This document shows positions 1 to 7,885 of a DNA stretch of 64,000 nucleotides, in pieces. The stretch is from Nocardioides litoris (lineage in GTDB: Bacteria; Actinomycetota; Actinomycetes; Propionibacteriales; Nocardioidaceae): the NCBI RefSeq assembly GCF_006346315.1, contig NZ_VDMR01000003.1, positions 186,001 through 250,000 of the forward strand. Reading direction: 5' to 3'. Both the position numbers and the translations under genes were made by a program. Within the stretch, counting starts at the first letter, position 1; the number at the start of each line of letters is the position of its first letter. Below the pieces are notes generated by a model. The model was given only the letters and a program-made list of their open reading frames with translations, was not told the origin of the DNA and did not search any database.

Positions 1-485
1 CCCGCCGCCGAGCCCGCCCCGGTGAGCACGTTGCCGTCGTGGCAGTAGAGGACGTCGGGCCGCACGACCGCCGCGGGGTAGCGGCGCTGCATCCGGTCGG
101 TGTAGCGCCAGTGGGTGGTGCACTCGCGCCCGTCGAGCAGGCCGGCCTCGCCGAGGATGAACGCCGCGCTGCAGTGGGCGTAGACCACCGCGCCGCGGTC
201 GTGGGCGGCGTGCGCGACCTCGAGCACCGCCGGGTCGAAGTCGAGGAACTCGTAGCGGGGGGCGAAGCAGACGAGATCGGCGTCAGCGGCTGCGTCGAGC
301 CCCGCGTCGACGTGCAGGTCGAAGCCGGACCGGCCCCGCACCCGGCCGGGCCGGGGCGTGCAGACCCGGAAGTCGAAGACCGGGTTGTCGTCGTCGGGGT
401 GGTAGGGCTCCCCCCACACCTCGACGAGCGACCCGAGGCCGAAGGGCTCCGCGCCGTCCTGGACGACGACCGCGACCGTGTGCAT
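1..485 (-). CDS. GlxA/FtrA-family transcriptional regulator, N-terminal part (runs off the window)
   Basis: The minus strand reads open from an ATG at 485 to the window edge, giving about 161 residues. The visible part is a DJ-1/PfpI (GATase1-like) domain: it opens with a beta strand (MHTVAVVVQDG), carries the nucleophile-elbow-like segment YAHCSAAFILGEAGLLDG at about residues 107-124, then TTHW and DGNVLTGAGSAAG. This is the arrangement of the ligand-sensing half of GlxA/FtrA AraC-type activators, whose C-terminal DNA-binding domain would lie outside the window. I see no strong Shine-Dalgarno. The family call is good; the inducer and targets cannot be told. The upstream neighbour on the other strand is a small membrane ORF. 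Confidence 0.8.
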   Translation of the reverse strand, partial: MHTVAVVVQDGAEPFGLGSLVEVWGEPYHPDDDNPVFDFRVCTPRPGRVRGRSGFDLHVDAGLDAAADADLVCFAPRYEFLDFDPAVLEVAHAAHDRGAVVYAHCSAAFILGEAGLLDGRECTTHWRYTDRMQRRYPAAVVRPDVLYCHDGNVLTGAGSAA

Positions 486-566
486 GCGGCGAGCCTACGA
501 CGCTGATGGCAGGAAATCGACCGACAACGGCATTCCTGCCACTCGTGGCGGGATGTCGACAGGAGC

Positions 567-740
567 ATGATTGCTGCCATGACCCTGTTGATCGTGCTCA
601 CCGTCCTCGCGGTCGCCGGCCTCGTCGCCACCGTCCGCTCCGCCCTCCACGACGCGCCGGCCGCGCGCCCCCGCTCGCACCGCACCGACCTCGACTTCGT
701 CGCTCCGGCTGCGCGGTCGTCGTACGACCGGATCGCCTGA
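567..740 (+). CDS. Small single-span membrane protein, 57 residues
   Basis: A short frame begins MIAAMTLLIVLTVLAVAGL, one hydrophobic helix at about residues 4-23, followed by a basic/polar tail ending SSYDRIA. An AGGAG stands at 561-565. It sits only 1 nt from the ATG at 567 and 13 nt from a second in-frame ATG at 579, so the protein may be 53 residues. GC-rich codon use agrees with real coding. It ends just before a perfect bidirectional terminator shared with rpsA. No family recognised. Confidence 0.6.
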   Translation: MIAAMTLLIVLTVLAVAGLVATVRSALHDAPAARPRSHRTDLDFVAPAARSSYDRIA

Positions 741-768
741 GCACCACCCACCACACGCACAAAGCCGG

Positions 769-800
769 AAGGCCCGGTCCCCTCGAGGGGACCGGGCCTT
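769..800. terminator. Perfect 16-bp palindromic terminator between the small ORF and rpsA
   Basis: Bases 769-784 are exactly complementary to 785-800 (AAGGCCCGGTCCCCTC and its inverse), ending in TT on both strands. It lies between the stop at 740 (plus) and the rpsA stop at 815 (minus), so it can serve both transcripts. Confidence 0.85.
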
Positions 801-814
801 CCTGGTGTGACGGG

Positions 815-2284
815 TCAGTTGCCCCCGCCGGTGAGCTTCTCGCGGAGCGCCTGCAGCGCCTCGTCGGAGGCCAGCGAGCCGCCGTCGTCGTCGCCGCCGG
901 TGTCGCCACCGGAGGAGTACGACGTGGCCTCGGCGGCCTCGGCGTTGGCCTGCTTGGCCTCGGCCTGCTGCTTGACGTGGGCCTCCCAGCGGGCGTGCGC
1001 CTTGGCGTACTGGTCCTCCCAGATCGCACGCTGCTCGTCGAAGCCCTCGAGCCACTCGCCCGACTCGGGGTCGAAGCCCTCGGGGTAGACGTAGTTGCCC
1101 TGCTCGTCGTAGGTGGCGGTCATGCCGTAGAGCGTCGGGTCGAACTCGTCGACGTCGGTGGCCGTCGTGGTCTCGTTGGCCTGCTTGAGCGACAGCGAGA
1201 TCCGGCGACGCTCGAGGTCGATGTCGATGATCTTGACCATGACGTCGTCGTTGACCTGGACGACCTGCTCGGGGATCTCCACGTGGCGCTCGGCCAGCTC
1301 GGAGATGTGCACCAGGCCCTCGATGCCCTCCTCGACGCGGACGAACGAGCCGAAGGGCACCAGCTTGGTGACCTTGCCCGGCACGATCTGGCCGATCTGG
1401 TGGGTGCGGGCGAAGTGCTGCCAGGGGTCCTCCTGCGTCGCCTTGAGCGACAGCGAGACCCGTTCGCGGTCCATGTCGACGTCGAGCACCTCGACGGTGA
1501 CCTCGTCACCGACGGTGACCACCTCGGACGGGTGGTCGATGTGCTTCCAGGACAGCTCGGAGACGTGGACCAGGCCGTCGACGCCGCCGAGGTCGACGAA
1601 CGCACCGAAGTTGACGATCGAGGAGACGACGCCCTTGCGGATCTGGCCCTTCTGCAGCTGGGTCAGGAAGCCGTGGCGGACCTCGGACTGGGTCTGCTCG
1701 AGCCAGGCACGGCGCGAGAGGACGACGTTGTTGCGGTTCTTGTCGAGCTCGATGATCTTGGCCTCGAGCGTCTGGCCGACGTAGGGCTGGAGGTCGCGCA
1801 CGCGGCGCATCTCCACCAGCGAGGCCGGCAGGAAGCCGCGCAGGCCGATGTCGAGGATGAGGCCGCCCTTGACGACCTCGATGACGGTGCCCTCGACGAC
1901 GCCGTCCTCCTCCTTGACCTGCTCGATGGTGCCCCAGGCGCGCTCGTACTGGGCGCGCTTCTTGGACAGGATCAGGCGACCCTCCTTGTCCTCCTTCTGG
2001 AGGACCAGGGCCTCGACCTGGTCGCCGACGGAGACGACCTCGGAGGGGTCGACGTCGTGCTTGATGGACAGCTCGCGCGAGGGGATGACGCCCTCGGTCT
2101 TGTAGCCGATGTCGAGCAGGACCTCGTCGCGGTCGACCTTGACGATGGTGCCCTCGACGATGTCGCCATCGTTGAAGTACTTGATCGTCAGGTCGATGGC
2201 GGCCAGGAAGTCCTCTTCGGACCCGATGTCGTTGATCGCCACCTGGGGCGCGTCGTAGTCCGGAAGAGCAGAAAGAGTGGTCAA
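815..2284 (-). CDS. rpsA: 30S ribosomal protein S1
   Basis: 489 residues with four S1 RNA-binding domains, roughly residues 33-105, 120-190, 207-277 and 294-365, marked by VEGTIVKVDRDEVLLDIG, VVEGTVIEVVKGGLILD, RKGVVSSIVNFGAFVDLG and VPGKVTKLVPFGSFVRVEEG. An acidic glutamine/alanine-rich tail follows. Length and domain number match actinobacterial S1, which is shorter than the six-domain E. coli form. S1 unwinds and docks mRNA on the small ribosomal subunit. The start is a TTG at 2284: the conserved N terminus TTLSALPDYDAPQVAIND follows it, and GAGGA stands about 9 nt upstream. A plausible promoter (TCGACA-17-TAGAGT) lies at 2427-2455, inside the end of the upstream gene. Confidence 0.97.
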   Translation of the reverse strand: MTTLSALPDYDAPQVAINDIGSEEDFLAAIDLTIKYFNDGDIVEGTIVKVDRDEVLLDIGYKTEGVIPSRELSIKHDVDPSEVVSVGDQVEALVLQKEDKEGRLILSKKRAQYERAWGTIEQVKEEDGVVEGTVIEVVKGGLILDIGLRGFLPASLVEMRRVRDLQPYVGQTLEAKIIELDKNRNNVVLSRRAWLEQTQSEVRHGFLTQLQKGQIRKGVVSSIVNFGAFVDLGGVDGLVHVSELSWKHIDHPSEVVTVGDEVTVEVLDVDMDRERVSLSLKATQEDPWQHFARTHQIGQIVPGKVTKLVPFGSFVRVEEGIEGLVHISELAERHVEIPEQVVQVNDDVMVKIIDIDLERRRISLSLKQANETTTATDVDEFDPTLYGMTATYDEQGNYVYPEGFDPESGEWLEGFDEQRAIWEDQYAKAHARWEAHVKQQAEAKQANAEAAEATSYSSGGDTGGDDDGGSLASDEALQALREKLTGGGN

Positions 2285-2426
2285 GGGAGTGTGTTCCTCG
2301 GGGTGGGCAGATGTCGTGGTGGCACACCAGTGGCCGGTTTCGCGGGCCGGCTCCCGAGAGGAACCGCACGAGCGAGCCGAGGATCCGCTCTGGTGGGACG
2401 ACGGCAGACCTCTGGCGCAGTGTGTG

Positions 2427-2455
2427 ACTCTACGCCGGTGCCCCGGCGGTGTCGA
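2427..2455 (-). promoter_or_regulatory. Predicted rpsA promoter
   Basis: On the minus strand TCGACA (2455-2450), a 17-bp spacer and TAGAGT (2432-2427) make a good sigma-70-type match. The TAG of the -10 box is also the stop codon of the upstream phosphotransferase frame. The expected 5' UTR is about 135 nt. Confidence 0.55.
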
Positions 2456-3277
2456 AACCCGGCGGCCCCGGTGGGACGGCCCCGAGATCGCCCGTGCGGG
2501 CCTCCACCCGCAGCAGGTCGTGCGCGCGGGCCAGCGCCAGCGCCGTGGCGGGCTGGGTGCCCCGCACCTCGGCGACCGCGGCCAGCACCGCGTCGACGTA
2601 CGCCGGCGCACGGTCGGGGCGCAGCACGTTGCCGAGGTCGGTGGCCGGGTGGCCCGCGTGGGCGAGCTCCCAGTCGAGCACCCTGGTGACCTCGAGCGTG
2701 TCCGGGTCGAGCAGCAGGTCCTCGGGGTCGAGGTCGCCGTGGACCAGGCAGCGCCGGGGCTCGGCGTCGAGGAGCACCTGGGCTTCGACGGCGACCTCGG
2801 CCAGCCCCTCCTGCTCGGCCTGCGCGTCCAGCGCGCCAGACCGCCGAGGTGCTGCACCCACACCGGGAGGTCGGCGGCCGTGGGGCCGAGGGGCTCGACG
2901 GCGAGGTCGGGCCCGGTGAACGTGCCGGCCACCAGCTGCGGCATGCCCCCGAGCATGGCCAACACCCGACCGACGCGGTCGCCGACGACGGCTATACCGG
3001 CCACGTCGAGGGTCGGCAGCAGCAGGTCGCCGCGCACCCCGGGCAGGAACGTCGAGACCAGCAGCGCCGGCACGTCGGGGCCCGGCGGGCGCACCTCGAG
3101 GACCTCCGGCACGGGGAGCAGCCCACGCACGAGCCGCAGCAGCGCGGCGTCGACCTCGGCCCGCTCCGGCCGTCGGGCGTGGATCCGCACGACCTGGCGC
3201 TCGCCGGCGACCTCGGCCACGAAGGTCTCCCCCGACCAGCCGCCCTCGAGCGGTTCCAACGGCCCGATCGTGCTCAC
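2430..3277 (-). pseudogene. Aminoglycoside phosphotransferase (APH)-like protein, frameshifted
   Basis: Two frames together make one APH/ChoK-fold protein. The N-terminal half starts at a GTG at 3277 (VSTIGPLEPLEGGWSGETF, glycine-loop-like) and has the VVRIHAR lysine/arginine strand and PALLVSTFLPG hinge. The C-terminal half, in another frame, has the catalytic loop CLVHGDLDPEDLLLD (Brenner motif HGDLxxxN-like) and the metal-binding VLDWELAHAGHPATDLGN. Reading switches near 2836-2850, and the total length (848 nt) is not a multiple of three. Either the gene is broken or there is a base error in this GC-rich stretch. Full-length relatives are about 280-300 residues. The substrate is unknown; such kinases act on small alcohols or amines. 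Confidence 0.75.
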
Positions 3278-3316
3278 GCGGCCGACGACAGGCCGACACG
3301 GGGCTCCCGCCCCGGT

Positions 3317-3322
3317 TACGGT
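3317..3322 (+). promoter_or_regulatory. -10 box of a likely leaderless promoter
   Basis: TACGGT is followed by exactly 6 nt and the GTG start at 3329. The same TAnnnT-6/7 nt-start layout recurs at seven other genes in this window. Confidence 0.45.
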
Positions 3323-3328
3323 GACCGG

Positions 3329-4084
3329 GTGAGCAGCTCCGTGGCCCGTGCCGAACAGCCCGACCTCGCCAGCCTGGTGCGCGACCGGGCCGCCACGGCC
3401 GCCACCCTGCCGTGGCGCCTCGCCGTCGCCGCGACCCGGGCCACGCTCGCCGTCGGCACCCTGGCCGACCCCGAGGGCCCCATCCGGCGCCGCGGCGGGT
3501 ACGCCGACCTCCTGCTGGAGGTCATCGGCGACCGCGGCTACCTGGCCCAGCTCATGGAGCTGGTGCGCGACGACGGCGGCCCGATGCGGCTGGCCAACAC
3601 GCTGACCGAGATGGTCGCGCCCGACCGGCCCCTCGGCCGGCTCGTCGAGCGCGGCGGCGCGCTCGACCGGCTCATGGACGACGACGGCCCGCTGCTGCGA
3701 TTGCTGGCCCGCGACGGCGCGCTGGAACGGCTGCTGGCCGAGGACGGCCCGCTCGACCGGCTCGTCCGCGACGACGGGGTGCTCGAGCGGCTGCTGGCGC
3801 CCGGCGGTGCCGTCGACCGGCTCACCGAGCAGGGCGGCCTGATCGACCGGGTGCTCACCGAGGACGGGTTCCTCGACAAGCTCATCGCCGAGGGCGGGAC
3901 CCTCGACCAGCTGGTCTCCCTCGGCGACACGCTCGAGAAGATCCGGCCCCAGCTCGACTCCATCTCCGACCTCATCCCCGAGCTGTCCGAGGCCGCCGGC
4001 GGGCTGCACCGGGCCGTCGGCCCCCTGAGCGACCTCGTCGGGCGGCTGCCGGGCGGGCGGCGTCGTACGCCGGCGCTGACCTGA
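3329..4084 (+). CDS. Protein with ten tandem decapeptide repeats (LDRLLxxDGx type)
   Basis: 251 residues from a GTG at 3329. The N-terminal 100 residues are helical and amphipathic. Residues 101-200 (bases 3629-3928) are ten gapless 10-residue repeats such as ALERLLAEDG, PLDRLVRDDG, VLERLLAPGG and FLDKLIAEGG. The consensus is x-L-[DE]-R-L-[LV]-x-[DE]-[DG]-G. The C terminus (LDSISDLIPELSEAAGGLHR) looks like an amphipathic helix. No signal peptide or strong membrane span is seen. The repeats could form short stacked helices or a membrane-surface helix array. I do not recognise a named family with known function. It is followed 2 nt later by a methyltransferase, so the two are probably co-transcribed. 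Confidence 0.8.
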   Translation: MSSSVARAEQPDLASLVRDRAATAATLPWRLAVAATRATLAVGTLADPEGPIRRRGGYADLLLEVIGDRGYLAQLMELVRDDGGPMRLANTLTEMVAPDRPLGRLVERGGALDRLMDDDGPLLRLLARDGALERLLAEDGPLDRLVRDDGVLERLLAPGGAVDRLTEQGGLIDRVLTEDGFLDKLIAEGGTLDQLVSLGDTLEKIRPQLDSISDLIPELSEAAGGLHRAVGPLSDLVGRLPGGRRRTPALT

Positions 4085-4086
4085 GC

Positions 4087-4967
4087 GTGGCCGCCGAACC
4101 CGACCCGCTCGCCCCCGACTCCCGCCACCACCCGCCGCTGGCCCCGACCGTCCGGGCCGAGCGCCGCGGCGTCAGCGAGGAGGAGTCGCGGCGGGCCAAC
4201 GGCCCCGACTGGGACCGGTACGCCGACGAGTACCAGCTCACCCACGGCGCGTTCCTCGGCGACGCCGGGTTCGTGTGGGGCCCCGAGGGCCTGACCGAGA
4301 CCGAGGCCCGGGTGCTCGGGCCCGACGGGGCGCTGGCCGGCCGCGACGTGCTCGAGCTGGGATCGGGGGCCGGGCAGTGCGCGCGCTGGGTCCGGGCGCA
4401 GGGCGGCCGCGCGGTCGGGCTCGACCTGTCCTTCCGCCAGCTGCAGCACGGGCTGCGCCTCGACGCCGAGACCGGGGTCGAGGTGCCGTCGGTCCAGGCG
4501 ACCGCGACCGCGCTGCCCTTCGGCGACCGGACGTTCGACGTGGTGTTCTGCAGCTTCGGCGCCCTGCAGTTCGTCGCCGACATCGCGGTCTGCGTCGCCG
4601 AGGTGGCGCGGGTGCTGCGACCGGGTGGACGCTTCGCCTTCTCGATCACCCACCCGACGCGCTGGACCTTCCCCGACGACCCCGGCGAGGAGGGCCTGGT
4701 GGCCTCGCAGTCCTACTGGGACCGCACGCCGTACGTCGAGGTCGACGACGCCACGGGCGAGGTGACCTACGTCGAGCACCACCGCACGCTGGGCGACTGG
4801 GTCGCCCTGCTGTCCGGAGCGGGCTTCGCCCTGACGACGCTGCTGGAGCCGGAGTGGCCCGCGGGCCACGACCGGGTCTGGGGCGGCTGGTCGGCGGCGC
4901 GGGGGCGGATCACCCCCGGCACCGCCGTCCTCGGCGCCGACCTGCGTCGCCAGGACTCAGACGCTGA
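4087..4967 (+). CDS. Class I SAM-dependent methyltransferase (3' end unresolved)
   Basis: Starts at a GTG at 4087, 2 nt after the upstream stop. It has a clear methyltransferase fold: motif I VLELGSGAGQCARW (about residues 94-107), the acidic end of strand 2 in VGLDLSFRQL, motif II ALPFGDRTFDVVFCSF, and post-motif RVLRPGGRFAFSITHP. The conserved C-terminal segment DRVWGGWSAARGRITPGTAV is present, but the frame then has no stop and stays open for about 2.8 kb through the opposing gene. The first stop in any frame nearby is TGA at 4965-4967, one frame over. The true end therefore probably follows a frameshift at about 4920-4950, or the protein has an altered tail. Substrate unknown; small-molecule or lipid methylation is most likely. 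Confidence 0.75.
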
Positions 4968-5901
4968 CGGGCTCGCGCGGCTCGCTCGGGGTGGGCTCGC
5001 CCGCGCCGGGCTTGCGCCGGGCGGTGAGCACCAGCGCGGCCCCGGCGAGCAGCAGCAGCGCCCCGCCGATGAAGCCGACGAGCGGCATGGTGCGGGTGAC
5101 GAGCTGCAGGCTGGCCACGCTGTCCTCGGCGTCAGCGGCGCTCCGGGCGAGCTGCTCATCGGTGAAGTCGACCTTGAGGTCGACGGCCTGGGTGCCGTCG
5201 GCCAGCCAGCGCTGCTGGTCCTGGGCCTGGCGCTGGATGGAGCCCGTCGTGGGCTCGACCCAGATGTCGACGGTGTTGGCGTAGCTGCCGGGGGTGTCCT
5301 CGGCGATCTCGTCGACGTCGGTGCGCGGCACGGTCATCCGGAAGTGGTAGGTCTGGACGCCCTCGAGGTCCTCGACGCCGACGAACTCGGCGTCCCAGGC
5401 CCGCTGGGTCAGGCCGTCCCACACCGGGTAGGTGCGCTGCTCGGTGTCGAAGGGGAACTTGTTGACCAGGCCCTCGTGGGGCACGGCGTCGGCCGGCAGG
5501 CCCTCGGCGTCGTTGACGGCCTCGCCGCTGACGCGGTCGGTGGCGAACCGGTCGGGCTCGGGGATCGAGAACGTCCGCGGGTCGTCGGGGTCGGAGATGC
5601 AGTCGGGCGTCTCGCCCTCGTCGGTGTAGTTGATGCACTGGTAGGACACGAACACCGCGTCGGCGTCGGTCGAGGCGTCGCTGTCGACCTGGGACACGCT
5701 GGTCACGCGCACGGGCCGCGGAGCGGCGAGCTCGCCGGTCTCGGCGTCGAGCCGCGCCCCGGTGCCCTCGAGGCGGGTCGTCGTGTTGACGTCGACGGGG
5801 GTCTTCTTCACGACCCCCGGGGCCCAGGCGGTGGTCACCACGCCCACGGCGAGCAGGGCCGCCCCGAGTGCGAGCAGCACGAATCCAACGGTCTTGCGCA
5901 C
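4957..5901 (-). CDS. DUF3068 (PorA-type) envelope protein
   Basis: 314 residues with an N-terminal membrane anchor (VGFVLLALGAALLAVGVV), a long extracytoplasmic beta-rich region and a C-terminal membrane helix (MPLVGFIGGALLLLAGAALVL) before a short basic/proline tail. The conserved FPFDTEQRTYPVWD and YHFRMTVPRTDV segments are those of the DUF3068 family (often labelled porin PorA family; mycobacterial Rv0227c is a relative, from memory). The start is a GTG at 5901 because GGGAGGGG stands 5 nt upstream and the anchor follows directly. Its function is not established; it is thought to belong to the cell envelope. It is divergent from a membrane glycosyltransferase-like gene, and its end meets the methyltransferase end. 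Confidence 0.85.
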   Translation of the reverse strand: MRKTVGFVLLALGAALLAVGVVTTAWAPGVVKKTPVDVNTTTRLEGTGARLDAETGELAAPRPVRVTSVSQVDSDASTDADAVFVSYQCINYTDEGETPDCISDPDDPRTFSIPEPDRFATDRVSGEAVNDAEGLPADAVPHEGLVNKFPFDTEQRTYPVWDGLTQRAWDAEFVGVEDLEGVQTYHFRMTVPRTDVDEIAEDTPGSYANTVDIWVEPTTGSIQRQAQDQQRWLADGTQAVDLKVDFTDEQLARSAADAEDSVASLQLVTRTMPLVGFIGGALLLLAGAALVLTARRKPGAGEPTPSEPREPVSV

Positions 5902-6037
5902 GTCATCCCCTCCCAAGGACACGAAGGTCGCCGCACCCTCCCAAGTAACGGCTGTCACACCATACGCGTCGGTAACCCGCCCCGCAGCATTGTCGTGGAT
6001 CGGGTCGTGGGAGGGGGTCACGTGGGACCATGGGCGG

Positions 6038-7885
6038 GTGTCCAGCGCCGCCCCGACGACCACCGCGCCGGAGGTCGTCACCGACGAGCGCGGGGGCTTC
6101 ACCGAGCGCGAGCTCGTGCTCGGGGTCGTCGGGCTCCTCGTCGCCGCCCACCTGGTCCTGCGGGCCTGGATGGTGTGGCCGTCGTGGTTCTACGTCGACG
6201 ACCACGCGCTCCTGGGCGAGGCAGCGGCAGGCGGGCTCGACCCGCACGCGCTCCTCGAGCCGTACGCCGGCCAGTTCATGCCCCTGGGTCGCCTGGTCGC
6301 CTGGGCGGTCGACGCCGCCGGCCCGCTGTCGTGGCCCGCGGCGGCGGCCTCGCTGCTGGTGATGGTGGCCCTGGCCGACGCCGCCCTGGTGTGGATGCTG
6401 CTGGAGCTCTTCGGCGCGCGCCGCGGGGTGCTGCTGCCGCTCGCGGCCTACCTCGGCTCGGCCGTGCTGCTGCCCGCGACCCTGTGGTGGGCGGCCGCGC
6501 TCAACCAGCTGCCGCTGCAGGCCGTGCTGTGCGCTGCGGTGGCGGCCTGGGTGCGCCACCTGCGCACCGGTCGCCGTTGGTGGTGGGTCGTCACGGTCGC
6601 GGTGGTCGGCGTCGGGCTGCTGGCCTACGTCAAGGCCGTGCTGGTCGTGGGCGTGCTGGCCTGGCTGACCCTGGCCCACTTCACCTCCGGTCGCCCGCTG
6701 GCCCGGGTGCGCGACGCGGCCCGCAGCCACGCGCTGCCGGCGGCGGTGCTGGTCGCCGGGGGCGTCGCGTTCGTCGCGTGGTACATCCGCGCCGTGCCCT
6801 CCATCGTCACCGCCGGCGACCCGGGCACCCCGGTGGCCGGCGACCTCGCCCGCACGATGATCGGCCAGGCCCTGCCGACCGGGCTGCTGGGCGGGCCCTG
6901 GCGCTGGCAGTCGCTCGCCCCGCCGACGTCGCTGGCCGACCCGCCGGCCCTCGCGGTCGCGGCCTCGTGGGTCGTGCTGCTCGCGGTCGCCGTCGTGCTG
7001 GCGAGCCGCCGCCGCCGTACCGGACGGGTGTGGGGCCTGCTGGTGGCCTACGTCGTGGGCGCCTACCTGCTCGTGCTCACGACCCGCGCGCCCCTCGTCG
7101 GCGGCGTGGTCGGCCTGGAGTACCGCTACCTCACCGACGTCGTCCCGGTCGCGTGCCTGTGCCTCGGCCTGGCCACCATGCGGGTCCGCGGCGCGGTCGA
7201 GCCGACCGAGGCGCGGCCCGGCCGCCCGACGTCCGGGTGGGCGCGCCTGCCCCTGGTCGCGGCCGGCCTGCTGCTGGTCTCGGGCCTGGTCAGCCAGGTG
7301 GGCTACGCCCGCGCCTGGCACGACGACTTCCCGGCCCAGGCCTGGTTCGACCGGGTGCGCGGCGACCTCGCCGGGCAGGGCCGGGTCGACCTCGCCGACG
7401 CCCCGGTGCCCGAGCAGGTCGTGCCGGCCTCGGTCGCGCCGTGGGACACCCTCGGGCGCCTGCTCCCCCAGGCCGGGCTCGACGTCGCCTTTCCCCCCGT
7501 CAGCACCCGCCTGGGCCACGTCGACGGGTTCGGCCACCTCACCCAGGCCGTGGTCACGCCGGTCGTGGCGGGCGAGCCCGGACCGGTGCCGGCCTGCGGC
7601 CACCGCCTCGACGCCGACGACCCGACGACCACGATCGCGCTCGACCGGCCCGTGCCGGCCGGGGTCTACTGGCTGCGGCTGCCCTACCTGACCTCGGCCG
7701 CCGACACGCTCCGGGTCACCGCGGGCGAGGCGAGCGGCGAGGCCCAGGTCGGCCGCGGGCTCGGCAGCGTGTTCGTCGACCTCGCCGCCGGCGCTGACGA
7801 GGTCACGGTGACCGTCGAGGGTGACGCCACCGTGTGCCTCGACGACCTCGTCGCCGGCCCCCTCGCCCCGGGGCCGGCCTGGTGA
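6038..7885 (+). CDS. Multi-pass membrane protein, GT-C glycosyltransferase-like
   Basis: 615 residues with about ten to twelve hydrophobic helices between residues 25 and 420, then a soluble C-terminal domain of about 190 residues. The first extracytoplasmic loop has WFYVDDHALLG, an acidic pair where GT-C enzymes place their catalytic metal/acceptor residues. The C-terminal part (YWLRLPYLTSAADTLRV, VFVDLAAGADEVTVTV) looks like a beta-sandwich carbohydrate-binding module. It likely moves a sugar from a polyprenyl carrier on the outer face of the membrane; the sugar is unknown. The GTG at 6038 was chosen because it begins the conserved N terminus; a weak GACCAT lies 6 nt before it. The stop overlaps the next start (GTGA). 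Confidence 0.7.
   Translation: MSSAAPTTTAPEVVTDERGGFTERELVLGVVGLLVAAHLVLRAWMVWPSWFYVDDHALLGEAAAGGLDPHALLEPYAGQFMPLGRLVAWAVDAAGPLSWPAAAASLLVMVALADAALVWMLLELFGARRGVLLPLAAYLGSAVLLPATLWWAAALNQLPLQAVLCAAVAAWVRHLRTGRRWWWVVTVAVVGVGLLAYVKAVLVVGVLAWLTLAHFTSGRPLARVRDAARSHALPAAVLVAGGVAFVAWYIRAVPSIVTAGDPGTPVAGDLARTMIGQALPTGLLGGPWRWQSLAPPTSLADPPALAVAASWVVLLAVAVVLASRRRRTGRVWGLLVAYVVGAYLLVLTTRAPLVGGVVGLEYRYLTDVVPVACLCLGLATMRVRGAVEPTEARPGRPTSGWARLPLVAAGLLLVSGLVSQVGYARAWHDDFPAQAWFDRVRGDLAGQGRVDLADAPVPEQVVPASVAPWDTLGRLLPQAGLDVAFPPVSTRLGHVDGFGHLTQAVVTPVVAGEPGPVPACGHRLDADDPTTTIALDRPVPAGVYWLRLPYLTSAADTLRVTAGEASGEAQVGRGLGSVFVDLAAGADEVTVTVEGDATVCLDDLVAGPLAPGPAW

Noticed and set aside
2285..4009. N-terminal extension of RpsA to over 1000 residues
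   Set aside because: The extension crosses the phosphotransferase in one of its frames. The conserved S1 start, a Shine-Dalgarno and a promoter all point to the TTG at 2284.
4968..7797. Continuation of the methyltransferase frame for 2.8 kb
   Set aside because: It runs antisense through DUF3068 and out of frame through the GT-C-like gene, with Arg/Gly/Pro-rich shadow sequence.
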